NCBI GenBank assembly: GCA_036557225.1
Contig: DATBHX010000063.1
Location: 62,001 to 126,000, forward strand
Source of the DNA: Angelobacter sp036557225
Lineage (GTDB): Bacteria > Acidobacteriota > Terriglobia > Terriglobales > Acidobacteriaceae
Reading direction: 5' to 3'
DNA length: 64,000 bases
Below, in pieces: positions 51,240 to 60,949 of this stretch (the first letter of the stretch is position 1; each line of letters opens with the position of its first letter). A program made the position numbers and the translations under genes. Under the pieces are notes generated by a model, which ran no database searches, was not told the origin of the DNA, and worked only from the letters and a program-made list of their open reading frames with translations.

Positions 51240-51278
51240 GCGTATATCGGATTGTACGCATTCGATGAAGCCTGCCGG

Positions 51279-52151
51279 TCATCGGATACCTGTAATTTGC
51301 CGCAGCTCGGTACCGTCCACCTTCATGGACCAGATTGCCATGCGCCCGCTTCGGTCGCTCTGGAACGCGATGCGTTTGCCGTCAGGAAACCACGCCGGCG
51401 TTTCATCGAGCAACGGTTTGTCATGTGCGGCAAGTTTGATCGCTGAACCAGTCTTCACATCCACCGTCCATATATGGGAAGAGTTTTCAGTCTTGTTATA
51501 GCGGCCGACCTGAATGGCAAGCTGGCGGCCCAGGGGCGACCAAACCGGCCATTGCGCACGGCCTTCCTCTGCAGCCAGGTGAGTGATCTGCCGTGGATGA
51601 CTGCCATCGGCATTCATGATCCAGACATGAAGCTCGTGCCCGGCGGTCTGCTGGGCGTAGGCAATCTGCTTCCCGTCTGGCGACCACCATCCGGTCCAAA
51701 CTGTCGCATCATTTTCAGTGAGCTGGTGCGGATGCGGATGATGCAATCTCGACAGGACCAGATGAGAAGCAGTCCAGGGGCCCGTGGCATAGATCACATG
51801 CTCCCCATCAGGAGCCAGCTTGGGGTTGCGTCCGGGCACCTGGCCGATCTGCCGCAGGTTGGAGCCATCGGGCATGATGGTGAAAATGCGGCTGCTGTCG
51901 CCGTCACTGGTCGAAAATACGATGAGGCCTTTGTGGCTCCAATACGGGGCATTCTTGTTTTCTTTCGTGTGTGTAAGCTGCTTTTCCCCGGAGCCATCCG
52001 GCGCGACCACGAAAACCTCTTCGGCGCCGCTGCGCGTCGAAATGAACGCAATGTGCTTCCCGTCGTAAGAAATGCAAGGATAACCGTCTTTCTGTTCCGG
52101 AGCAGTCGGCGCCAGCAACGTGAGCCAAGTGGCGAGAATCAGGAAAAACAT
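51279..52151 (-). CDS. TolB-like beta-propeller (PD40) exported protein
   Basis: A 290-aa protein with a short signal sequence (MFFLILATWLTLLAPTA) and six or so WD40-like PD40 repeats: DGYPCISYDGKHIAFISTRSG, GLIVFSTSDGDSSRIFTIMPD, WWSPDGKQIAYAQQTAG and AWFPDGKRIAFQSDRSGRMA. The repeats are those of TolB, but the TolB N-terminal domain is missing and no tol or pal gene is near. It may be a stand-alone periplasmic binding propeller. Confidence 0.85.
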   Translation of the reverse strand: MFFLILATWLTLLAPTAPEQKDGYPCISYDGKHIAFISTRSGAEEVFVVAPDGSGEKQLTHTKENKNAPYWSHKGLIVFSTSDGDSSRIFTIMPDGSNLRQIGQVPGRNPKLAPDGEHVIYATGPWTASHLVLSRLHHPHPHQLTENDATVWTGWWSPDGKQIAYAQQTAGHELHVWIMNADGSHPRQITHLAAEEGRAQWPVWSPLGRQLAIQVGRYNKTENSSHIWTVDVKTGSAIKLAAHDKPLLDETPAWFPDGKRIAFQSDRSGRMAIWSMKVDGTELRQITGIR

Positions 52152-52240
52152 GGTTACCTCGTTACGATTCGAGGATCTTTGCCCTGCGAAATCAGACGGG
52201 CAATCTTAGCGCAATGGGATGAAGTGCTGCGTTTTGCGGC

Positions 52241-52269
52241 AAAAAAAGAGGCGGCCTTTTGGGCCGCCC
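52241..52269 (-). terminator. intrinsic terminator of the Spy-like gene
   Basis: On the minus strand GGCGGCC-CAAAA-GGCCGCC is followed by TCTTTTTTT. It lies about 30 bp past the stop codon of the Spy-like gene. Confidence 0.88.
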
Positions 52270-52300
52270 AACCCTCTGGAGAGAGAGGAGAGAAAGGAGA

Positions 52301-52795
52301 TTACTTATCTTGCGTTTGCTGCGATTGACCTGACTTCTTTTGCAAACGCTCCTGCCGGCGTTGCTCGTGCTGCTGCATAAGTTGCAGGGCCTTCTGACGC
52401 TGGTCAGGAGTGAGCACGGAATAAATCTGTGATTTAGTGCGCTGTCTCTCAACGATCAGATTGCTCATGATCTGCGCCTGCTGATTGGCGAAAGTACGCG
52501 CTTTAACCTCGTCAAATACGCCAGTCCCATTTGTGTTTATGTTTGCGTTCTGAGCCTGTTCGTTTTGCCGCAGCTGCTGCATCAGCGGCTTGATTCGCGT
52601 CCGCGAGTCGGCCATGATGCCCTTGATCTGGGTCTGCTGGGCCTCAGTAAGGTTCAGCTCTCTGGTCATGTGTTTGAGCATCCCGCCGTGCCTGTGACCG
52701 AAGGCGCGCCCTGGTTCCTGGGCGAAAACGGATGCTGTAAGGCCGGCTGCCACGGCCAGTACAATGGTTGTAATCATGAAAAACTTCTTGTGCAT
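52301..52795 (-). CDS. Spy/CpxP-like periplasmic chaperone
   Basis: A 164-aa protein with a signal peptide (MITTIVLAVAAGLTASVFAQ). Two LTxxQ motifs, LTEAQQTQIKGIM and LTPDQRQKALQLM, define the Spy/CpxP fold; the C-terminus is rich in Gln, Arg and Lys. In enterobacteria these proteins prevent aggregation in the periplasm and are induced by envelope stress through CpxR. Here the gene is divergent from a CpxRA-like pair, which supports that regulation. Confidence 0.9.
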   Translation of the reverse strand: MHKKFFMITTIVLAVAAGLTASVFAQEPGRAFGHRHGGMLKHMTRELNLTEAQQTQIKGIMADSRTRIKPLMQQLRQNEQAQNANINTNGTGVFDEVKARTFANQQAQIMSNLIVERQRTKSQIYSVLTPDQRQKALQLMQQHEQRRQERLQKKSGQSQQTQDK

Positions 52796-52887
52796 TTACT
52801 AACTCCTTTTAAAATCCAAGCGGCAGCTTTGAAATCCCAGTGTTGAAACTTTGTATCCACGAGGAGGAAAATTTAGCTGCCACTAGT

Positions 52888-52959
52888 GTTAACCCAAACA
52901 AGAACCGGTTAAAGTTATGAGTTGTTAATTCCCCGGAACAAGGCTTGACATTTCTTAAC
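52888..52959. promoter_or_regulatory. GTTAA motifs in the spy/response-regulator intergenic region
   Basis: GTTAA occurs on the plus strand at 52888, 52908 and 52924, and reversed (TTAAC) at 52955, within 72 bp between the divergent Spy-like and response-regulator genes. They recall the GTAAA half-sites bound by CpxR, but the spacing is not the usual 10-11 bp. A TTGACA at 52945 may be a -35 for the regulator gene; no good -10 follows. Confidence 0.3.
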
Positions 52960-52997
52960 CCGATACGTTTGCGCTGCGGGTTTATGGTGAGAGCGAT

Positions 52998-53696
52998 ATG
53001 GTTTCCGTGCTGCTAATTGATGACGACACCGAGTTGAGCAAGTTGCTCGAGGAGTATCTCCAGAGTGAGCAGTTTGAACTGGAGGCGGCGCATGACGGTC
53101 CCACCGGACTGGACAAAGCCCTGGGCAATCACTATGCCGCGGTGATCCTGGACGTGATGCTTCCGGGCATGAGCGGGCTGGATGTGCTGAAACAACTGCG
53201 TCAGAAGACCTCGGTTCCGGTGCTGATGCTTACCGCGCGCGGCAGCGAACTTGACCGCATCCTGGGCCTCGAGCTGGGCGCTGACGATTACCTGGCCAAG
53301 CCCTTCAATCCGCGCGAGCTGGTCGCGCGTCTGCGCGCAATTCTGCGCCGCACGTCCGGAACGCCCGGTGCGGGCGCTGCTCAGCCCATTCACCTGGCCG
53401 GCGTGGAACTGCATCCGGAGTCGCGTTCCGTGACCTGCGCCGGTAAGCCGGTGAATCTTACCGGCGCCGAGTTCGACCTGCTTTATACTTTTCTGCGCAG
53501 TCCGGGAAAAATCATTACCCGTGAAGACCTGACGCAGGCAGCGCTGGGACGTCCGATGTCGCCCATGGACCGCAGCATTGACGTTCATGTAAGCAACCTG
53601 CGGCGCAAGCTTGGGCCATACGATGGCGAGCAGGAGCGCATCAAAGCTATTCGCGGGAGTGGTTACGTCTACCTGCTGCCAGGAGAGCAAGCGTGA
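52998..53696 (+). CDS. OmpR/CpxR-type response regulator
   Basis: A 232-aa regulator. The receiver domain (1-120) has the acidic pocket LLIDDDTELSKLL, the phosphoacceptor Asp in AVILDVMLPGMSGLDVL, the switch Thr/Ala in VLMLTARGSE and the Lys in LAKPFNPREL. The winged-helix output domain has LTGAEFDLLYTFLRSPGKII, the recognition region DRSIDVHVSNLRRKLG and the wing IKAIRGSGYVYLL. It overlaps the kinase gene by four bases. Confidence 0.94.
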   Translation: MVSVLLIDDDTELSKLLEEYLQSEQFELEAAHDGPTGLDKALGNHYAAVILDVMLPGMSGLDVLKQLRQKTSVPVLMLTARGSELDRILGLELGADDYLAKPFNPRELVARLRAILRRTSGTPGAGAAQPIHLAGVELHPESRSVTCAGKPVNLTGAEFDLLYTFLRSPGKIITREDLTQAALGRPMSPMDRSIDVHVSNLRRKLGPYDGEQERIKAIRGSGYVYLLPGEQA

Positions 53697-55090
53697 AGTA
53701 TCGCAGTCTGTTCTGGAAGATCTTCCTGTGTTTCTGGCTGGCAGCGGCAGCCATGATCGGGGCGTTGAACCTGATGCTCTGGTCGTCCTTTGTGCAGGAC
53801 CCCAATCCTGAGCGACGACGCGGCGCACTGGGTGAAGCGCTCAATCTTTATGCCGAGTCGGCCGTGCAGGTCTACGACAGCGAAGGGCCGCAGGCATTTG
53901 AAGAGTACGTCAATCGGTCGCTTCGCGAAGCCGGCACCGAAATAGAGTTGTTTGACGGCAACGGGAAAACCCTGACCGCACCGACTGCGCAGCAAGCAAT
54001 CGACGTGGCCACCGAGATCAAGCAGACCGGCCAGCACATCTCACACGTGACTCCGTTGGGCAGGATCACCTGGGGCAGGTCCGTGGTGGCGCCCAGCGGG
54101 AAGACTTATATTTTCGTGACGCGCCTGCGCCAGCCTTATGTGTTCCGCGGCCTGCCGCCGTGGGGCATCGCGCTCAGCATTCTGGCTGCGGGCGTAATCT
54201 CCTACCTGCTGGCGCTGTACCTGACGTCGCCGGTCAAGAAGCTGATCACCGTGGTGCAGTCCTTTGCTGAGGGGAATCTGGATGCCCGCGTTACGCCGCA
54301 AATGGGCAGCCGTCGCGACGAGTTGGCTGATCTGGGCCGCGAGTTCGATCACATGGCTGAGCGCATTGCCGCGCTCATCTCTTCACAGAAGCGTCTGTTG
54401 GCCGATATCTCGCATGAGCTGCGCTCTCCGCTGGCTCGTCTGACCGTTGCATTGGAACTGGCGCGCAACAACACCAACAGCAAAGGCACGGCCGCGCTGG
54501 ACCGCATTGAGATGGAATCTGAGCGCGTCAACAAGCTCGTAGGACAATTGCTGGCCCTCACTCGGCTGGAGAGCGGCGCGGAGCGCGTTCCGCCGGAGAC
54601 GGTGGCCCTGGAAGATCTGCTGCAGCAGGTGGTGGATGATGCCAGCTATGAGGCCCATCCGCAGAACAAAGAAGTGAGAATCCTGCAGCTTGATGCCTGC
54701 CGCATGCGCGGCTCCGTCGAACTGCTGCGCAGTGGAATTGAGAACGTCATCCGCAACGCGATCCGCTACACCGCTGCGGGCAGCGCCGTGGAAGTATCGC
54801 TCGCGGCCCGGCTGGATACCGCGCTGATCACGGTCCGTGACTACGGGCCGGGCGTACCGGAAGCCGAACTGGAACACATCTTCGAGCCTTTTTATCGCGT
54901 GAGCGAAGCCCGTGAGCGCTCCAGCGGCGGCGTAGGCCTGGGCCTTTCCATTGCTGAGCGGACGGTGAAGCTGCACGGCGGAAGCATCCGTGCCGCGAAT
55001 GCGCATGACGGATTGCTGATTACCATCGAACTGCCGCTTTCAGCGGCCCCGGCAGTCACCCAACCGGTGGCGGAGAAGCAGCCGGTTTAG
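53693..55090 (+). CDS. CpxA-like sensor histidine kinase
   Basis: A 465-aa membrane kinase. TM1 (residues ~7-30, FWKIFLCFWLAAAAMIGALN) and TM2 (~155-178) flank a ~125-residue periplasmic sensor. HAMP follows (~178-235), then the phosphoacceptor helix LADISHELRSPLARLTVALE, and the ATPase with N box ENVIRNAIRYTAAGS, DYGPGVPEAELEHIFEPFYR and GGVGLGLSIAERTV. The overlap with the regulator and the divergent Spy-like gene suggest an envelope-stress circuit. Confidence 0.93.
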   Translation: MKYRSLFWKIFLCFWLAAAAMIGALNLMLWSSFVQDPNPERRRGALGEALNLYAESAVQVYDSEGPQAFEEYVNRSLREAGTEIELFDGNGKTLTAPTAQQAIDVATEIKQTGQHISHVTPLGRITWGRSVVAPSGKTYIFVTRLRQPYVFRGLPPWGIALSILAAGVISYLLALYLTSPVKKLITVVQSFAEGNLDARVTPQMGSRRDELADLGREFDHMAERIAALISSQKRLLADISHELRSPLARLTVALELARNNTNSKGTAALDRIEMESERVNKLVGQLLALTRLESGAERVPPETVALEDLLQQVVDDASYEAHPQNKEVRILQLDACRMRGSVELLRSGIENVIRNAIRYTAAGSAVEVSLAARLDTALITVRDYGPGVPEAELEHIFEPFYRVSEARERSSGGVGLGLSIAERTVKLHGGSIRAANAHDGLLITIELPLSAAPAVTQPVAEKQPV

Positions 55091-55131
55091 CATTGGCACA
55101 ATCGCCCGAATAGCCAAGCCATGCGTTCGGT

Positions 55132-56349
55132 TTACTGTACAAAGCGTACGAGCATTTCATACGTCGGGAGTTCCAGCGTGTGGACGATATCCGGGTGTGG
55201 CTTGCCGTCAGGAGAATTGAAGCCTCTGGTTTCCTGCACAAACGAGCGCAAGGCATATGGGACGCCCTCGCAGGCAAGCGTGGAATTGTCATCGCAGACT
55301 TGAAAATGAAGGTGTGGCGCTCCCGAGTTGCCAGAGTTGCCTACCAGCGCAAGCACCTGGCCACGCTTAACTTTGTCGCCCGGATTCACCCGAATCGATC
55401 CGGGCTGCAAATGGCAGTACGAGGCATATAAGTGCGGACCGAACTGCAGAATGACGTAATTCCCGCAAATTGTTTCCAAGGTAATGCGGGGGCCATCGGT
55501 GGTTCCCGGATTGTTCTCCGCAATGCCCTCACGCTTTCCAGTGATGGAGCCATCCGCTACTGCGAGCGCCTCGGCTCCATAGCCGGGATAGCTCACGTTC
55601 TTTCCTGCATCGCCGGTATGAATGGCTCCAGACGTGGTAAGGCGAAGCCAATCAATGGCAAAGCGCTCGGCGATATAAGCATGGCCGTTGAGCGTCAGCA
55701 ATCCCCGGCGGTGATGGGTATCATTTGCAGGGCCGTGAGCAGCGCCCCAATCGGCGCCACGGAGCGGTGGGCCGATCACCGGCACGGGCGTGCGATTTAC
55801 GGTGACATTCGGTGTCTTGATGGTAAGCCCCTCGGAATAGCCATCCAGGCTCAACGTGATTTGATGTAAGAAAGTTGCAGGCACATCCTCCTTCCGCTCA
55901 AAAGTAACCCACATATAAGCGATTACAACTCCCGCGCCTGGAATCGTCGAGGGAGCCCGATCATCTCCATCAGGATGGCTGATCATCGCATTCAGGTCCT
56001 TGCCTTCGAAAATTGCAAGCATTCTGCGTGCGGGGCTGCTTGTGACTACCTCGATCCTGGTTAGCGTACATTTCGGTTGCCCAATGTTCGCGATGTGAAG
56101 CTCATAGACAAGATGCCATTTCCCATTTCCCTTGAAAGCCCATGGCGCCGTCGGAACCTCGATGTCGAGAGGAGCCGTCAAAGGTTTGGGTTCGTCCCCG
56201 GCAGCATTTTCAGCGTCTTTGTTCTGGGGCGGTTGATGTAGTGAATCGCAAAGCCCAACGCGCGCGAGCGAAGAGATTGGACGCATTCCCAGGCCCAAGT
56301 AGAGAACAGTTGCTGAGACAAAGAGAAGGCTCAGTCGGCTGCAAGTCAC
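55132..56349 (-). CDS. M23-family exported metallopeptidase
   Basis: A 405-aa protein with an N-terminal signal (LSLLFVSATVLYLGLGM). After a ~220-residue beta-rich domain without a recognised family, residues ~240-375 form an M23 core: IHTGDAGKNVSYPGYGAEAL where the first zinc His and Asp are expected, ALAVADGSITG, YASYCHLQPGSIRVNPGDKV and the zinc motif GAPHLHFQV. Such enzymes cleave peptidoglycan cross-links, or are inactive activators. The first-ligand region deviates from the usual HxGxD spacing, so activity is uncertain. Confidence 0.85.
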   Translation of the reverse strand: MTCSRLSLLFVSATVLYLGLGMRPISSLARVGLCDSLHQPPQNKDAENAAGDEPKPLTAPLDIEVPTAPWAFKGNGKWHLVYELHIANIGQPKCTLTRIEVVTSSPARRMLAIFEGKDLNAMISHPDGDDRAPSTIPGAGVVIAYMWVTFERKEDVPATFLHQITLSLDGYSEGLTIKTPNVTVNRTPVPVIGPPLRGADWGAAHGPANDTHHRRGLLTLNGHAYIAERFAIDWLRLTTSGAIHTGDAGKNVSYPGYGAEALAVADGSITGKREGIAENNPGTTDGPRITLETICGNYVILQFGPHLYASYCHLQPGSIRVNPGDKVKRGQVLALVGNSGNSGAPHLHFQVCDDNSTLACEGVPYALRSFVQETRGFNSPDGKPHPDIVHTLELPTYEMLVRFVQ

Positions 56350-56391
56350 GTGTCTCTCCCTTGAAAATTGGGAGAGTATATCATCGTGCCG

Positions 56392-57342
56392 CTAAGCGAC
56401 TTTTTGTCCCGGCTCTTTGGCTTCAGGATGTCCGCGCCTGGCAGCCGCGTTTTCTATTTCTGAATTGATTTCGCCGCCGGTAAGGATGGCCAATCCTGCA
56501 AGGTACAACCACAACAGCAACACGATCACCGCGCCTACAGAACCATAAGTCTTGCTGTAACTGTTGAAGTAATGAAGATAAACGCGAAAAAGCAGAGACA
56601 CGCCGACCCAGGCAAGCACGCCGAACAGCGACCCTGGCGTGATCCACTGCCATTTCTGATCCGAATCCGGCCCCCAGTAGTAGAGAAGCGCGAATGCCAC
56701 CATCACGAAGAACAGAGCCACGATCCATTGCGCATAGCGCCAGACCATGACTGCCACTGCGCTTAGTCCGGTGTGGGCTCCCACAAAACGCGCAATATCG
56801 CCGCCGTAAAGGACAATCACCAGAGCAACGATGGTGAGCGCGGAAAGGGCAACCGTCAGCCCGACGGCAATCAGCTTCCTCTTCCACAGTGGGCGGCCAT
56901 CTGTGACGTGATAGCAACGGTTCAGCGCGTCCATGATGGAGCTTACTCCTCCGGCTCCAGACCAGACAGCGAGAACCAGGCCCAGAGCAAGCTTCAGGCC
57001 GGTGCTGCTGTTGGTGATTTCGCGCAGGGTCTTTTGCACCAGGGTATAAGCCTGCGGCGGCATGACCCGGCTAACGTAGTCGAGCAAGCCTGACTGCAGG
57101 TCATGGCTTTGGGCGAAGAGGCCGAGCATCGCCATCAGGAAAAAGATCATGGGAAAGAGAGCGGAAACAAAGTAATAGGCGAGAGCAGCGGAGCGTGTGA
57201 GCACCTCATCCTCATCGATTTCGTGATAGACGCGCTTCAGCAGTTGCCACGGGGTAAGCCCGCCGAGCCTCCACGGCGAGAGGTTCTCTTTGATTAACTC
57301 TTCCCGTTGTGTCCTGGTCCATGCAATTCGAATAAGGTGCAT
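56392..57342 (-). CDS. BrkB/YihY-family inner-membrane protein
   Basis: From ATG 57342 (GGAG five bases upstream) the protein has 316 aa; a longer version adds 44 improbable residues. It has six helices and the family's landmarks: DEVLTRSAALAYYFVSALFP, the SSTGLKLALGLVLAVWSGAG region, LYYWGPDSDQKWQWITPGSL and AVIVLLLWLYLAGLAILTGGEINSEIE. The family was once mistaken for ribonuclease BN; function is unknown, possibly transport. Confidence 0.9.
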   Translation of the reverse strand: MHLIRIAWTRTQREELIKENLSPWRLGGLTPWQLLKRVYHEIDEDEVLTRSAALAYYFVSALFPMIFFLMAMLGLFAQSHDLQSGLLDYVSRVMPPQAYTLVQKTLREITNSSTGLKLALGLVLAVWSGAGGVSSIMDALNRCYHVTDGRPLWKRKLIAVGLTVALSALTIVALVIVLYGGDIARFVGAHTGLSAVAVMVWRYAQWIVALFFVMVAFALLYYWGPDSDQKWQWITPGSLFGVLAWVGVSLLFRVYLHYFNSYSKTYGSVGAVIVLLLWLYLAGLAILTGGEINSEIENAAARRGHPEAKEPGQKVA

Positions 57343-57765
57343 TCGCACTCCGAAGGCGCTAGAAATCAAAGCTCCTCGAAGTTGGATGAAAGGCTGAAAT
57401 GAAGGGAAACTGCTGGCCAGAGCTGGAAGATTTTTTTTACCACCCTGAGGGAGCGGCGGAATATCAGGATCCAATGTTCTTTGCTCAGCTCATTTCCATG
57501 ATGGAAAGCAGCTATGCAAATTCCGCTGGTTCCTGCATTCCGTTCGCTCCCATCAGGGTGAGAGAGAAAAGAATGAATACGTATATGACGCCTTTACGCG
57601 CCTAAAAGTTATCAGCCGGCAAAGCAATTTATGTAAAAAGATTTTTACAACATCCCGGGAACCTATTTTTATAGGCAACGTATTACTAACCAGAAGCTGC
57701 AGATCGGGTCAAAGTGAACAGAGAAAGCAGCGACAAGAATTTGAGCAGTGACCGGAGGTTCAATC
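57343..57765. other. gene-free region with two palindromes
   Basis: I find no convincing gene in this stretch; a 68-codon frame at 57399 has no family and an odd composition. Near its right end are two perfect AT-rich palindromes: TGTAAAAA-GA-TTTTTACA (57632-57649) and CCTAT-TTTT-ATAGG (57662-57675), about 90-130 bp before the micropeptide gene at 57766. They may be protein-binding sites or RNA hairpins in its leader. Confidence 0.5.
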
Positions 57766-57876
57766 ATGGATGCAAAGTGGAACAACATTGTAGACAACAC
57801 GATGGTGCGGATTGGCATGGTGGTGGTGGTTTTCGGCGCATGGTTTGCGATTGGCTACAGACTATTGGCGGGATGA
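57766..57876 (+). CDS. 36-aa single-pass membrane micropeptide
   Basis: ATG 57766 is preceded by GGAGG at the ideal distance. The product has a polar N-terminus (MDAKWNNIVDNTMVR) and one hydrophobic helix (IGMVVVVFGAWFAIGYRLLA), ending G. The very good ribosome-binding site and amphipathic design make it a likely real gene. It ends 60 bp before ispG ends on the other strand. No family is recognised; it resembles the 633 micropeptide only in design. Confidence 0.65.
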   Translation: MDAKWNNIVDNTMVRIGMVVVVFGAWFAIGYRLLAG

Positions 57877-57936
57877 AGTGAGCGTTCTTGCCGGCGGAAA
57901 TCGGGCAGAGCTGCATGACACGCTGTTTTGCTTCGA

Positions 57937-59193
<1,257 letters not shown>

Positions 59194-59217
59194 TGCCTCT
59201 AGTTTAACAAAATGAGC

Positions 59218-59790
59218 TCACCCGGGATCGTTACTCAAGGGGTTAGCCTCTGGCTGGCTCATACGACGCAGTCCTCGCGCCACGCGGATTATGGCCAATA
59301 CAATGATCGTTGGACACCAGATCAAGAGGATCTCGCTGTAAAGAATGTAAAGCCCGTGTGCAGTGAAAAAACTTCCTACGCCGATGGGAGATACCGGAAT
59401 GGGTCTCCAGGGAAGGAAATAGCGGCGCGTATTAAAAGGCGAGAAGAAGGCCACGCCGAGGCCGCCGTTGGTCATGGCGTCCAGAACGCCATGGGAGAGC
59501 ATGACCAGGAAAAATACAATGGCTAACCTCCATTGCCAGTGAAACCGCCCATCCAGCACCATGGCTGCGAAGATAGCGACAATGAATGCGAATAACAGCG
59601 AGTGCGTCATGCCGCGATGCCCCCAGAGCGCGCCATACCGCACGCCGAGATGAAACCCTATGGAATCGATATCCGGCAATATGGAGCAAGCGATCACAAC
59701 CGCCCAGTAACGCCAATCTTTGTGCCATGCAGGTTTTCCCGCATCGCCAATTGCAGCTGCTACAACCGCATGGGTAAAGGGACTGGCCAT
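59218..59790 (-). CDS. YdjM/DUF457-type membrane-bound hydrolase
   Basis: From ATG 59790 the protein has 190 aa and about four to five helices. The family's metal-binding residues are recognisable: SPFTHAVVAAA, ILPDIDSIGFHLG, YGALWGHRGMTHSLLFAFIV and HGVLDAMTNGG, each with the conserved His or Asp. Members are predicted metal-dependent hydrolases, and one is LexA-regulated in E. coli; the substrate is unknown. It lies 24 bp from ispG on the same strand. Confidence 0.88.
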   Translation of the reverse strand: MASPFTHAVVAAAIGDAGKPAWHKDWRYWAVVIACSILPDIDSIGFHLGVRYGALWGHRGMTHSLLFAFIVAIFAAMVLDGRFHWQWRLAIVFFLVMLSHGVLDAMTNGGLGVAFFSPFNTRRYFLPWRPIPVSPIGVGSFFTAHGLYILYSEILLIWCPTIIVLAIIRVARGLRRMSQPEANPLSNDPG

Positions 59791-59843
59791 TTCACACATT
59801 CTTTCAGATACTCGTAGCCGGAAGAAAAACTTCGGGTAGTGTC

Positions 59844-60044
59844 CTATCTCTGTGTTGCTGATTCATTTTGCGTAACTTTGTAACCGTCTGAACCAGGCCA
59901 AGGCTCGCCTGCATCAATCTTGCGTTTCACGATGGTTCGGTGATCTTCAAGAGTCTCGATGTCATTCTCGATATCCAGGAGAACGGCATCCCACCCTGCC
60001 AAATTATCTTGCTTTTTGTTACGTTTTTCTCTTGACTTATTCAT
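59844..60044 (-). CDS. small charged protein, divergent partner
   Basis: A 66-aa soluble protein: a basic N-terminus (MNKSREKRNKKQDN), a helical middle (WDAVLLDIENDIETLEDHRTIVKRKIDAGE) and a polar end. No family is recognised. The start codon lies in one arm of the inverted repeat shared with the gene at 60074, so the two are probably controlled together. Confidence 0.6.
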   Translation of the reverse strand: MNKSREKRNKKQDNLAGWDAVLLDIENDIETLEDHRTIVKRKIDAGEPWPGSDGYKVTQNESATQR

Positions 60045-60076
60045 AACTTTTGTTATCCTTTTGGGTATAAGTTATG
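60042..60076. promoter_or_regulatory. inverted repeat over two divergent start codons
   Basis: CATAACTT (60042-60049) and AAGTTATG (60069-60076) are perfect 8-bp arms, 19 bp apart. Their outer ends are the ATG codons of the divergent genes. Between them lies a partly symmetric AT-rich core. With no room for ordinary leaders, the messages may be leaderless or very short-led. Confidence 0.55.
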
Positions 60077-60706
60077 GCTAACGATGAATACATCAAAGCG
60101 CTGGAGAAGGCAGTTGCAGATTTAGAGGATCGCGTCAACAAGCGCGACATCCTCAACGCTGAAATTGCTGGCCTAAAAGAAACCGTGCGCGTTCTTTCAA
60201 GTCGCGTGATTTTGAACAAGGACAAAGCTACTCGTATTGTCCAGCTTCTTGCGATGGCGGAATACGCTACTCCGAACTTGAAAGATGCCATTCGCACTGC
60301 TCTGATTCGCGCCAATAAACCGTTGACCGCCGTAGAAATGCGCAATGCGCTGGAGGAATCCGGTTTTAATTTTGATGACTTCAGCAATCCTCTTTCGGCC
60401 TGCCATGCCACTCTTAAACGCATGGCAATAGATGAAGAAGTGCAGACCGACAACAAGGACGGAAAGACCGCGTACTACATCGAAATCAAAATTGCCAAAC
60501 CTGGCGAGTGGCCTCCTCTGGGGGGCGTTATTGGAATGGCTTCGCCGTTTTTTGGCGCATTGGAGCCGCCCAACAAAGGACGTGGCCTTATGGCTGGCCC
60601 AACGGGAGAGTTTAAAGCGGAAGATTTTATGCCTACGGAAGAATCTCGCACAGATCGACTTGTACGTATTGCCAAGCAGAAGCGAGAGCAACTGAAGAAG
60701 AGGTAG
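60074..60706 (+). CDS. coiled-coil/winged-helix protein, unknown
   Basis: A 210-aa protein. Residues ~5-50 form a coiled coil (EYIKALEKAVADLEDRVNKR and on). Residues ~60-140 look like a winged helix (RTALIRANKPLTAVEMRNAL, then NPLSACHATLKRMAIDEEVQ and a wing GKTAYYIEI). The end is Lys/Glu/Arg-rich. This layout is that of accessory DNA-binding proteins of bacterial islands, but no family is recognised. A strong terminator follows at 60723. Confidence 0.65.
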   Translation: MANDEYIKALEKAVADLEDRVNKRDILNAEIAGLKETVRVLSSRVILNKDKATRIVQLLAMAEYATPNLKDAIRTALIRANKPLTAVEMRNALEESGFNFDDFSNPLSACHATLKRMAIDEEVQTDNKDGKTAYYIEIKIAKPGEWPPLGGVIGMASPFFGALEPPNKGRGLMAGPTGEFKAEDFMPTEESRTDRLVRIAKQKREQLKKR

Positions 60707-60722
60707 CCTTTGAGTGCAATTC

Positions 60723-60748
60723 AAAAGCCCCGCGCCAACGGGGCTTTT
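60723..60748 (+). terminator. intrinsic terminator
   Basis: AAAAGCCCCG and CGGGGCTTTT form a perfect 10-bp stem over a 6-nt loop with a T-run, 17 bp past the stop codon at 60706. The remaining gap to 60949 holds a weaker GC-rich hairpin at 60835-60866 (GTCCCGGC against GCCGGGAC). Confidence 0.88.
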
Positions 60749-60949
60749 AGAAACGGGGAAATCGACTTGAAAATCACAATCCTTATCACCGTCGAAATCG
60801 AACCGCCATGATGAATTGATGCTCTGACTAAGCGTCCCGGCCTCTGTTGAAGCAGGAGCCGGGACTAATCCAAATCGCGGGGTTAGCCACAATTCAGACC
60901 CAAACTTATTGTCTGGCTTTTTCCCGCATAAATCAAGGGGAAAAGCCTC

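Noticed and set aside
57399..57605. 68-codon frame upstream of the 36-aa micropeptide
   Set aside because: No ribosome-binding site, unnatural residue mix and no family resemblance.
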